The notes under the pieces were generated by a model. The model ran no database searches. It had not been told where the DNA came from and worked only from the letters and a program-made list of their open reading frames with translations. 12,060 nucleotides of DNA from Methanomassiliicoccaceae archaeon (lineage in GTDB: Archaea; Thermoplasmatota; Thermoplasmata; Methanomassiliicoccales; Methanomethylophilaceae), in assembly GCA_031260545.1 (NCBI GenBank), contig JAIRJQ010000037.1, forward strand, positions 1-12,060, read 5' to 3'. The position numbers and the translations under genes were made by a program. Below are positions 5,088 to 11,811 of the stretch, one piece after another. Every line of letters starts with the position of its first letter. Within the stretch, counting starts at the first letter, position 1.

Positions 5088-8000
5088 TCAGAAGAACCTG
5101 CGTGCGACCAATAACAGTATCACCATTACCACCGACACTACGATCACTGCTGGCAGAACCACGCCGGTCGAACCGCTCGATTTGATGGTTATCGTGAATT
5201 CCATTATGTCGTAGCCGCCGGCGTTCTCGGCTTTCACCGTGAATGTGAATGATCCGCTCGCGGTCGGTTTCCCGGAGATCACTCCGTCTGGCGAAAGTGT
5301 AAGTCCATTCGGCAATATGCCGTCGAAGAGCGACCATGTTGCCGTATCCGTGCTCGTAAGGGCCTGACTGTATTCCGTCCCGACCGTTCCTCCTGCCAGA
5401 GGAGCAGTTGTGATCCCGAGCTTGACGTATTTGGCCCATTCAACGGATGTTGAATATGTCCCTGCTGTGAAATCGATGGCGGGTTTTGCCCCGGTGCAGT
5501 TCCATGCTGCCGATTCCTGGCCGTCCTTGACCGTAAGGCCGATGCTTGTGCCGTCACGGGAGACCGGGACCTCGATAGTGTCCACCTCTACAATACTGCC
5601 GACAGGTGCGTACAGGTCGCCTGTGCAGGTGCCCTGCAGATATGCTGCCACGCCCCACACACGGATCGCATAGCCCCCTTCCCCTGCCTGCACAACGCCG
5701 CCAGTGACAATGACGATACCGCCGGATGATATGCCTGTGCCGTTCGCGCCTGTCGCTACGACCGCGCCGCCGCTGACGGTCATTTTAGCATTGCCGTTGA
5801 GGCTGACGCCGTTGTTCACACCCTCGATGATACCGTAGTTGATCACGTCCGCTGAACTGACAGAATAAATGCCGTCAATGCCCTTTATCGTACCAGAGTT
5901 ATCAACGATACCGCCGCCGGAACCGATCCGCACACCGTTTTCTTTACCTTCGATGTAGGCACCGGCGAAATTGAATACATTGATGAACGCATTGCCGCCT
6001 ACAATACCGGCGAATGTGTTGCCGACTATCCGGCCGTAGTTGTCAACTACGCCGCTGCTGTATAGGCTGACCCCGTTTATTCCGCCTTCAATGATGCCGT
6101 CGCTGTTTATGTATACGTTGGCGACGCCATGAACACCTGCGTCCTCGACACCGTTTATGGTGCCCGAGTTGGCAACTCCGCCGGCGCCGTTACCGATGAA
6201 TACACCGTATTCTTTCCCTTCGATGTAGGCGCCTTTGTGGTTATATACGCTGAAGAACGCGTCGCCGCCTATAACGCCGGCGAATGTGTTGCCTACTATG
6301 CGGCCGTTGTTTTTGACCATGCCGTAATAAGCAAGATTAATGCCGTTGATCGCGCCTTCGATCACACCGATGTTGCCGTTGGTTATATCCGCCTGGCCGA
6401 CACCGTAAATTCCGTCGATGCCTCTGATCGTTCCCCAATTCTCAATGACGGCGCCGCCGTTGCCTATGCGCACACCGTTCTCTTTACCTTCAATGTAAGC
6501 ACCGCCGGCGTTGTTTAAGGTGAGGAACGCATCGCCGCTTACGATGCCGGCGAACATGTTACCGACGATGCGGCCGTAGTTGCCGACCGTGCCGTAGTAA
6601 GCAAGATTAATGCCGTTGACCTCGCCTTCGATCACACCGATGTTACCGTTGGTTATGTCCACTGAGCCGTAAGCATAAATGCCTTCAGCACCTTTGATCG
6701 TTCCCCAGTTATCGACAAAGGCACCGCCGTTGCCTGTGCGCACACCGTTCTCTGTACCTCCGATGTAAGCGCCTCCTGAGTTGAACAGGCTGAAGAACGC
6801 ATCGCCTCCTACAACACCTGCGAACATGTTACCGACGATGCGGCCGTAGTTGCCGACCGTGCCGTAGTAAGCAAGATTAATGCCGTTGACCTCGCCTTCG
6901 ATCACACCGATGTTACCATTGGTTATGTCCACTGAGCCGTAAGCATAAATGCCTTCAGCACCTTTGATCGTTCCCCAGTTATCGACGAAGGCACCGCCGT
7001 TGCCTGTGCGCACACCGTTCTCTGTACCTCCGATGTAAGCGCCTCCTGAGTTGAACAGGCTGAAGAACGCATCGCCTCCTACAACACCTGCGAACGTGTC
7101 GCCTACGATGCGGCCGTAGTTGCCGACCGTGCCGAAGTAGACGAGGACGATGCCGTTTATCGCGCCTTCGATCACACCGGTATTAGCGTTGGCTATGTCC
7201 GCCTGGCCGAGAGAATAAATTCCGTCACTGCCTTTGATCGTTCCCCTGTTATCGACGGTGGCGCCGCCGTTACCGATGAATACACCGTATTCTTTGCCTT
7301 CAATGTAAGCACCGGCGAAATTGAATACACTGATCAACACATTGCCGCCTCTGACGCCGGCCGCTGTGTTGCCGACGATACGGCCATGGTTGTCCACCGT
7401 ACCGCTGCTGTATAGGCTGACCCCGTTTATTCCGCCTTCAATGATACCGTCGCTGTTTATGTATGCGCTGGCAACGGCATGAACACCTGTGTCCTCGACA
7501 CCGTTTATAGTGCCTGAGTTGGCAACTCCGCCGCCGCCGTTACCGATGAATACGCCGTATTCTTTCCCTTCGATGTAAGCGCCTCCGTAGTTACGTACGC
7601 TGAAGAACGCATCGCCGCCTTTGACGCCGGCGTATGTGTTGCCTACGATACGGCCGTAGTTAACGACCGCGTCGTTAACGACCGCGCTGTGAACGACCGT
7701 GCCGCCTGTCATAAGATTGATCCCATTGCCGCCGCTGACCGTACCGTAATTGATCACGGACGCGGGAACGGTCGCGGTTACGGCGCTGCCGGTGAGCCCG
7801 CAGTCGATCGAACCGAAGCCTGTAATATTCAAAGTACCGGAATTGGTCAGAATAATGCCGTCGCCGTTAGCGAGCGAATATGCGGCATTCCATGTAACCA
7901 TTATTCCGTCTGCGATGTCGAGCATAAGCGTCCCCGCATTGAACACTGTGCCGAATATACCAACGTCATCCGTCACGGTGATCGTGTTGGTTGCGGCGAC

Positions 8001-8228
8001 ATATGACCAGCTCGGTGCGAATGAGTCGTTATCAGCGGCCCCGAACCAGGCCTCGTTAAGATCTATCGTCAGCTCACTGCTTTCTGCAAGAACTCCGTCC
8101 GATCCTTTATTCTCATATTTCAGACCGTTCTCATCTCCCTCTGCCGTGACCATGGCGCCTGCGAGAACGGTCAGCATCAACATCAGCGCAATGGCTGATA
8201 TTATCGATATCTTTGCTCTTAGATCCAT
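5088..8228 (-). CDS. Large surface-anchored beta-helix repeat protein (adhesin-like), with He_PIG domain and C-terminal membrane anchor
   Basis: The protein has 1046 residues if translation starts at 8228. Residues 1-29 are a signal peptide (MDLRAK, hydrophobic core, VTA before EGDE). After a cap region with two or three loose repeats (30-189), seven units of 90 residues follow (190 to about 817). Each has four rungs of the form N-x-G-x-I-x-G...G-I/V, about 23, 24, 20 and 23 residues, typical of a parallel beta-helix. Residues 937-1016 form an Ig-like He_PIG domain (LPNGLTLSPDGVISGKP). Residues 1023-1042 are a membrane helix followed by RRFF. It should stand on the outside of the cell and may act in adhesion or as a surface layer; no ligand can be read. 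Start: the ATG at 8258 would add ten residues before the signal peptide, whereas 8228 has a G-run five bases upstream and the better signal peptide. It appears to be transcribed alone. Confidence 0.85.
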   Translation of the reverse strand: MDLRAKISIISAIALMLMLTVLAGAMVTAEGDENGLKYENKGSDGVLAESSELTIDLNEAWFGAADNDSFAPSWSYVAATNTITVTDDVGIFGTVFNAGTLMLDIADGIMVTWNAAYSLANGDGIILTNSGTLNITGFGSIDCGLTGSAVTATVPASVINYGTVSGGNGINLMTGGTVVHSAVVNDAVVNYGRIVGNTYAGVKGGDAFFSVRNYGGAYIEGKEYGVFIGNGGGGVANSGTINGVEDTGVHAVASAYINSDGIIEGGINGVSLYSSGTVDNHGRIVGNTAAGVRGGNVLISVFNFAGAYIEGKEYGVFIGNGGATVDNRGTIKGSDGIYSLGQADIANANTGVIEGAINGIVLVYFGTVGNYGRIVGDTFAGVVGGDAFFSLFNSGGAYIGGTENGVRTGNGGAFVDNWGTIKGAEGIYAYGSVDITNGNIGVIEGEVNGINLAYYGTVGNYGRIVGNMFAGVVGGDAFFSLFNSGGAYIGGTENGVRTGNGGAFVDNWGTIKGAEGIYAYGSVDITNGNIGVIEGEVNGINLAYYGTVGNYGRIVGNMFAGIVSGDAFLTLNNAGGAYIEGKENGVRIGNGGAVIENWGTIRGIDGIYGVGQADITNGNIGVIEGAINGINLAYYGMVKNNGRIVGNTFAGVIGGDAFFSVYNHKGAYIEGKEYGVFIGNGAGGVANSGTINGVEDAGVHGVANVYINSDGIIEGGINGVSLYSSGVVDNYGRIVGNTFAGIVGGNAFINVFNFAGAYIEGKENGVRIGSGGGIVDNSGTIKGIDGIYSVSSADVINYGIIEGVNNGVSLNGNAKMTVSGGAVVATGANGTGISSGGIVIVTGGVVQAGEGGYAIRVWGVAAYLQGTCTGDLYAPVGSIVEVDTIEVPVSRDGTSIGLTVKDGQESAAWNCTGAKPAIDFTAGTYSTSVEWAKYVKLGITTAPLAGGTVGTEYSQALTSTDTATWSLFDGILPNGLTLSPDGVISGKPTASGSFTFTVKAENAGGYDIMEFTITIKSSGSTGVVLPAVIVVSVVMVILLLVARRFF
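5772..7661 (-). repeat. Seven tandem 270-bp units encoding 90-residue beta-helix repeats
   Basis: The anchor CGGCC(G/A)T(A/T/G)G recurs on the plus strand at 6031, 6301, 6571, 6841, 7111, 7381 and 7651, exactly 270 bp apart every time. Each unit begins with Asn-x-Gly-Arg-Ile-Val-Gly and ends before the next. Unit limits are 7392-7661, 7122-7391, 6852-7121, 6582-6851, 6312-6581, 6042-6311 and about 5772-6041. The last unit loses two residues near its end and drifts away from the pattern. Units 1 and 6 share a distinctive second half, as do units 2 and 7 the NFAGAYIEGKE stretch, suggesting duplication of blocks. Because the period is a multiple of three, recombination between units would keep the frame. 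Confidence 0.9.
6551..7090 (-). repeat. Near-identical tandem pair of 270-bp units (recent duplication)
   Basis: Bases 6551-6820 and 6821-7090 differ at two positions only (6648 G versus 6918 A; 6717 A versus 6987 G). Both changes are synonymous (Asn AAC/AAT and Phe TTT/TTC), so the encoded 90 residues are identical. Identity stops sharply at the outer edges. Confidence 0.95.
7660..7704 (-). repeat. Three tandem 15-bp microrepeats
   Basis: TTAACGACCGCGTCG, TTAACGACCGCGCTG and TGAACGACCGTGCCG (plus-strand reading) lie end to end and encode a five-residue motif (TVVHS, AVVND, AVVNY) at the border between the cap region and the first 270-bp unit. The likely origin is slippage. Confidence 0.75.
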
Positions 8229-8310
8229 ATTTGCCCCCCAAATGAGTCCAATTCTCATACCGAAGACCGCGATGTACGATGATCAGGATGTAAAGACCTA
8301 ATAACAATTA

Positions 8311-8357
8311 TTAAATATATTACCTTCTAAAGATATATCCAATAGAGTAATATAAAT
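8311..8357. promoter_or_regulatory. AT-rich divergent promoter region with outward TATA-like elements
   Basis: The 245 bases between the surface-protein gene and the next plus-strand gene are markedly AT-rich from 8300 to 8400. An eight-base inverted repeat, TATATTAC at 8316-8323 and GTAATATA at 8347-8354, is separated by 23 bases. Each arm overlaps a TATA-like element: on the minus strand GTAATATATTTAA, giving a leader of roughly 60 bases for the surface protein, and on the plus strand GTAATATAAATG. Two more plus-strand candidates are TTTAAAAA (8362-8369) and TATTTTAATA (8441-8450). The real plus-strand promoter cannot be chosen from sequence alone. Confidence 0.5.
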
Positions 8358-8473
8358 GACATTTAAAAATTATACTTTAACGATATTTTATGATTTTTTC
8401 AACCAATTGCTCCGTATTTGAATTTGTTTACGACAGAGGATATTTTAATAACCGCTACGTGTTCCGCTGTTCT

Positions 8474-8899
8474 ATGTGGAAGATATTGGGTGTAGATTCC
8501 TTATACCTGGAATTTGCCGAAGTTTGGAAGAGAAGGATATCCGAGGTCGTTGCCGAGAACGGTAACGGAAAAAGATTCGATGAGCTGATGAAAGATTCCG
8601 AAGTTCTTTACATAATGAACGGGGAGACAGAGGAGCACACATTCATGGTGGAATTACCGGAAACATTATCCAACGATGATATACAGTTCCTTGCCGATGA
8701 GATCCTTAACGTCGCAAAAACTGCGGATTTCCCGTTCGTCACTCTTAACAACAATTATGAAAAGTGCCAGGTGATATTCACAACAGAAAAAGAACCCGAG
8801 ATACTGGGTCTTGATAAGAAGGAGGGCATATCCGCCGGCGCGGTCTTCGCACCGATCCTCGAAGGATGGGGCGGAAAAAGGAACCAGCCGTTCATGTAA
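8474..8899 (+). CDS. Protein of unknown function, soluble
   Basis: I do not recognise this protein. From ATG 8474 it has 141 residues, no membrane helix and no signal peptide. It begins MWKILGVDSLYLEFAEVWKRR, then alternates acidic helices and strands (VLYIMNGETEEHTFMVELP, LSNDDIQFLADEILNVAKTADFP, CQVIFTTEKEPEILGLDKKEG) and ends in a Gly-rich tail APILEGWGGKRNQPFM. An in-frame ATG at 8390 would add 28 Phe- and Cys-rich residues, but those codons are AT-rich like the intergenic DNA. TATTTTAATA at 8441-8450 is correctly placed for a leaderless start at 8474, although TTTAAAAA at 8362-8369 is equally well placed for 8390, so the start is uncertain. The next gene follows after 26 bases in the same direction and may be co-transcribed. 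Confidence 0.7.
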   Translation: MWKILGVDSLYLEFAEVWKRRISEVVAENGNGKRFDELMKDSEVLYIMNGETEEHTFMVELPETLSNDDIQFLADEILNVAKTADFPFVTLNNNYEKCQVIFTTEKEPEILGLDKKEGISAGAVFAPILEGWGGKRNQPFM

Positions 8900-8925
8900 A
8901 GATCTCGCACATGTAAGGGATGCAC

Positions 8926-9387
8926 ATGTTACAGATACCAAAATTCACTTCACCGTCGATCAAACTGGAAGCCGATGAATACCGTTCCGTGCTGAAAGCG
9001 TGGAGTTTGATGTTCGGTGTCCTCTTCATGCCCGGGATCTTCTCGAGGATGATCTACGACCCTACGGGATCTAAAGATATGTTCACCCGTTTCTTCGTGG
9101 ACGCGAACATGGCGCTTGCGCTTTTAGTGTTCATGGTGTTTGCGCTCCCTGTCCTTTGGTACATAGAGAAATGGTTCGCTGTGATCCCGTCAAAAAATCA
9201 ATGCTACGCTATGATCGTTTTATCACTCGGGTCTTGTTACCTTTCCGGTTATATCGCATTGGGCGCACCGGCGATGGCCGCTGTGCTCTTCCTTTCTGCG
9301 ATCTTCACCGTAACAATAACCGTTCTGAGGCGAGTTTCGTGGTATTTGGACGATCTTAAGATATTTTCTTTTATCGCTGCGAAGTGA
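8926..9387 (+). CDS. Small membrane protein of unknown function, four transmembrane helices
   Basis: I do not recognise this protein. It has 153 residues from ATG 8926. The alternative ATG at 8920 adds two residues, but AAGGG ends directly against it and leaves no spacing, whereas 8926 is six bases away. After a hydrophilic N-terminus (MLQIPKFTSPSIKLEADEYRS) there are about four membrane helices: WSLMFGVLFMPGIFSRMI, MALALLVFMVFALPVLWYI, CYAMIVLSLGSCYLSGYIAL and MAAVLFLSAIFTVTITVL. It ends in a short charged tail. The gene lies 26 bases after the preceding unknown gene and probably shares its transcript. Its last 17 bases overlap the end of the convergent membrane-protein gene on the other strand. 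Confidence 0.7.
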   Translation: MLQIPKFTSPSIKLEADEYRSVLKAWSLMFGVLFMPGIFSRMIYDPTGSKDMFTRFFVDANMALALLVFMVFALPVLWYIEKWFAVIPSKNQCYAMIVLSLGSCYLSGYIALGAPAMAAVLFLSAIFTVTITVLRRVSWYLDDLKIFSFIAAK

Positions 9388-10465
9388 TCTCGACGTCTCC
9401 TATATCACTCAGATCACGCTCGGGCGTCCCCGGCTGGTCCTTCGTTTCCGTTTCTGCGGTGTCGCCCAGTTCAAGCATTATCGGCACTGGACGGAATATC
9501 CTCCATTTTGCTACCGCGTCCTCAACGAACGTTCTCTCGAAAAATAAATAGAAAAATATTGATGATGCCGCAACGACCAGCATATTGAAAACCACTGACG
9601 AAGCAATGAATCCTACTACAACGAAAGGATCGGTCTTATTGGCGGCCAGAACTAAAAATATGAACACCGCAAGCACCGGCACCGCCATCCTCCTGATCGT
9701 TGCCATCCCTCCCTTGTAAATTGAAAAATCGCGGTAGTTCGTTGTTATACGGACATTCAGTGATTTGAACGGCGTCCACGGTAATACGAGCAAAGGAATG
9801 AACATAACTAACGAGAACACAAAGATCGGTGCCTTCGTCATATCGAATCCCTCGTTTATGAACGCCGGATTCAGCGACATGTATATCCATAACGCTATAC
9901 CGACCATAAATGCAAAGGACATCGTCTCCATCATCTCTTTGAACGGTATCCCCGTGCGTTTCATGTTGTAGTCCATTGTTATTCTTCGGGTGTCAATGTT
10001 CGGCGGTATGTTGAATAAGAACGCGACAAGCTTTTCCCATAATGTCGGTTTATCCTTCACGTTAAAGTATTCTATTGACGAGATGACAAAAAAGAACACT
10101 TTCCTCTGAATGACCGCAGCAACTGAAACGACACCTACACATCCGACCATCAGGAACGCCACGAAGAACAGCAGCATCAGTTCTATGCCCACCCAGAACA
10201 ATGCCGCGGGCACTATCAATGCTATGATCAGCGCCTTCCACATACGTTCCCGAAGATACGTCACCAGTCCTACTATCAGGAACGGGACGGATATCAGCAT
10301 CAGTGCGGTGCCCGCATCCACCGTCTCCGTTATCACAAGGGCGATCATCGCGGCCGCGGATGCTATCAGGAGCGCAATGAAAAGATATATGATCACCTTG
10401 TCCCCCCTCCTTATAAGGGAAAGATTGGAAACGTGCGCGGTCCTTTTGATGAATTTTTCTTTCAT
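9371..10465 (-). CDS. Polytopic membrane protein of unknown function
   Basis: I do not recognise the family. The protein has 364 residues and about eight or nine transmembrane helices, for example VIIYLFIALLIASAAAMIAL (25-44), ALMLISVPFLIVGLVTYL (53-70), a long hydrophobic stretch at about 75-118, FAFMVGIALWIYMSL, APIFVFSLVMFIPLLVLPW, MAVPVLAVFIFLVLAAN and FVVVGFIASSVVFNMLVVAA. The N-terminus (MKEKFIKRTAHVSNLSLIRR) is basic and should face the cytoplasm. The C-terminal 45 residues are hydrophilic and acidic. A central loop (NIPPNIDTRRITMDYNMKRT) is charged. The start lies four bases after the stop of the 107-residue gene, so the pair is almost certainly co-translated, downstream of truB. It could be a membrane scaffold or transporter-like protein; nothing in the sequence decides. 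Confidence 0.75.
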   Translation of the reverse strand: MKEKFIKRTAHVSNLSLIRRGDKVIIYLFIALLIASAAAMIALVITETVDAGTALMLISVPFLIVGLVTYLRERMWKALIIALIVPAALFWVGIELMLLFFVAFLMVGCVGVVSVAAVIQRKVFFFVISSIEYFNVKDKPTLWEKLVAFLFNIPPNIDTRRITMDYNMKRTGIPFKEMMETMSFAFMVGIALWIYMSLNPAFINEGFDMTKAPIFVFSLVMFIPLLVLPWTPFKSLNVRITTNYRDFSIYKGGMATIRRMAVPVLAVFIFLVLAANKTDPFVVVGFIASSVVFNMLVVAASSIFFYLFFERTFVEDAVAKWRIFRPVPIMLELGDTAETETKDQPGTPERDLSDIGDVEITSQR

Positions 10466-10469
10466 TGAC

Positions 10470-10793
10470 TCATTCCGTCCACACTTTTACTTTCAGTTCC
10501 GCCTTGTCGCCTCTGAATATGCCGAGTATTAATGCGAACACTCCTTTTTTTGTTGTTTCTATGTCGATCGTATCATTGAGTATGGATCCTTTGAATTTAA
10601 TACAGATGCCGTCGCTGTCCGATAGCGCAACATCAACAGGATTGTCGGAATTTACGGAAACGAATAACTTTTTTCCTTGTTTTACCTGCAGAGGGAATGA
10701 TTTCACATTTCTGTATGCGCCCTCCGCGGACGGATCGAATTCCCCCAGCGTGAGCCGGTCGTCAAGCAGCACCGTTCCCTTTTTGCCGAGCAT
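10470..10793 (-). CDS. Small beta-rich protein of unknown function
   Basis: This protein of 107 residues has no signal peptide or membrane helix. The pattern of short strands, with KSFPLQVKQGKKLFVSVNSDNPVDVALSDSDGI followed by DTIDIETTKKGVFALILGIFRGDKAELKVKVW, resembles beta-sandwich domains of the PPC/GOLD type, in which a VxSxxPVDVxLxD strand pair precedes a KKGxYxLxL strand. That similarity is by eye only. The start is well supported: GGGAGGA at 10799-10805 lies five bases before the ATG. The gene is 31 bases downstream of truB and four bases upstream of the 364-residue membrane-protein gene, so it may work with that protein at the membrane surface. Confidence 0.7.
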   Translation of the reverse strand: MLGKKGTVLLDDRLTLGEFDPSAEGAYRNVKSFPLQVKQGKKLFVSVNSDNPVDVALSDSDGICIKFKGSILNDTIDIETTKKGVFALILGIFRGDKAELKVKVWTE

Positions 10794-10824
10794 AAGCGTC
10801 CTCCCGATATTGCGGTAACGGGTA

Positions 10825-11811
10825 TTATACTTGCTCTTTCAATTCTTCCAGGTCTGTGGAGAACTTCCACATTCTCGGGTATGTGCCGGCGTTCATCATC
10901 ACTCTTGTGACCTTTACCGCCTTCCCCTGTGATGTGGACATTATTTTCGGCGTGGACATCATCATCGTACCGAGGGCGACGAGTTCTCCGCGTGCCGTCA
11001 TTAAAGCGACCAACGCATTCCGCCGGATGTCCTCGTCGATCATGTGTATCCCCTGAATGTTGAGATCTGCGCCGTGGCACACCGCATCCACCGCGGACGC
11101 TTTGACTATTATCTTTGGTAAAGGCTCAACGAGGACCTCCACCGGCCGTATGATGCTGCGGATCCATTCCTCGCGGCCGTGCTGCTGCCAGAATATGTAC
11201 GAATCCTTGATATCGTGTAACGTTGCCGCATCGTTCTCGCCCATTGAGCCTGAGCGCGATCGTCTCAGCTCGATCATGTTGGCGCCGCATCCCATTGCTT
11301 CGCCGACATCCGTACAGAGTGTTCTTATGTATGTGCCAGCATCGCACGATACGGAAAAAAGAATGTCCCTCCCGGATATCTCCATTATCTTCAGTTCTGA
11401 TATCGTCCTTATCCGCAGCTGTCTTTTTACGGCAGATCTTACAGGCGGGAACTGATAAATCTTTCCCTGGAACTCCTTCATGACCGCCCTTATCCTTTTT
11501 TCGTCGCGGTCCTTATGCAGACGCATGAGACATATGTATTCTTTGTCCGATGATAACACCAGGTCGGTCAGCCTCATCGCCTTTCCGGTGCATAACGGCA
11601 ATACGCCGCTGACGTTCGGATCCAGCGTACCGCCGTGACCGAGCTTCTTCATCCCCAGTGTTGCTTTGGCCCATGCCGTTACCTGGTGCGATGTGGGTCC
11701 TGTCGGTTTATCCAATGCGATGACGCCTGCTTCTAAAAGTTCCCCTATCGTTCTGTCGGAAGGCCTCTTTCCCCAGCGGTCTGACATTGCATTCTCGTCC
11801 CTTACAAGCAT
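10825..11811 (-). CDS. truB: Archaeal tRNA/rRNA pseudouridine synthase (TruB/Cbf5, dyskerin family)
   Basis: The protein has 328 residues. It converts uridine to pseudouridine: as the catalytic subunit of box H/ACA RNPs it modifies rRNA, and archaeal Cbf5 can also form psi55 in tRNA. Diagnostic motifs are IALDKPTGPTSHQVT (31-45), the catalytic loop GHGGTLDPNVSGVLPLCTG (58-76) with Asp64 as nucleophile, FPPVRSAVKRQLRIR (121-135) and CDAGTYIRTLCTDVGEAMG (156-174). A C-terminal PUA domain (about 232-308) binds guide or tRNA. The start at 11811 has GGAGG seven bases upstream and overlaps the end of cmk by ten bases; a start at 11787 (MSDRWGKRP) is the alternative. Longer frames reaching 11997 only overlap cmk and are not credible. 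The cmk-truB neighbourhood is conserved in many archaea, often with a ribosomal protein L14e gene between them, which is absent here. Confidence 0.95.
   Translation of the reverse strand: MLVRDENAMSDRWGKRPSDRTIGELLEAGVIALDKPTGPTSHQVTAWAKATLGMKKLGHGGTLDPNVSGVLPLCTGKAMRLTDLVLSSDKEYICLMRLHKDRDEKRIRAVMKEFQGKIYQFPPVRSAVKRQLRIRTISELKIMEISGRDILFSVSCDAGTYIRTLCTDVGEAMGCGANMIELRRSRSGSMGENDAATLHDIKDSYIFWQQHGREEWIRSIIRPVEVLVEPLPKIIVKASAVDAVCHGADLNIQGIHMIDEDIRRNALVALMTARGELVALGTMMMSTPKIMSTSQGKAVKVTRVMMNAGTYPRMWKFSTDLEELKEQV

Noticed and set aside
6129..6518. 129-codon open frame on the plus strand opposite the repeat array, and similar ones at 5410-5673 and 7689-8301
   Set aside because: They mirror the repeat coding strand. 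The biased composition of the repeats leaves the complementary strand without stops. No plausible ribosome binding site, domain or independent conservation pattern was seen.
5772..7661. The tandem array as a CRISPR or noncoding satellite
   Set aside because: The 270-bp units are coding, in frame, and lie within one protein; there are no short repeats with unique spacers.
8229..8258. Ten-residue N-terminal extension (MRIGLIWGAN) of the surface protein
   Set aside because: It would put extra residues before a good signal peptide beginning MDLRAK. The start at 8228 has a better placed G-rich ribosome binding site.
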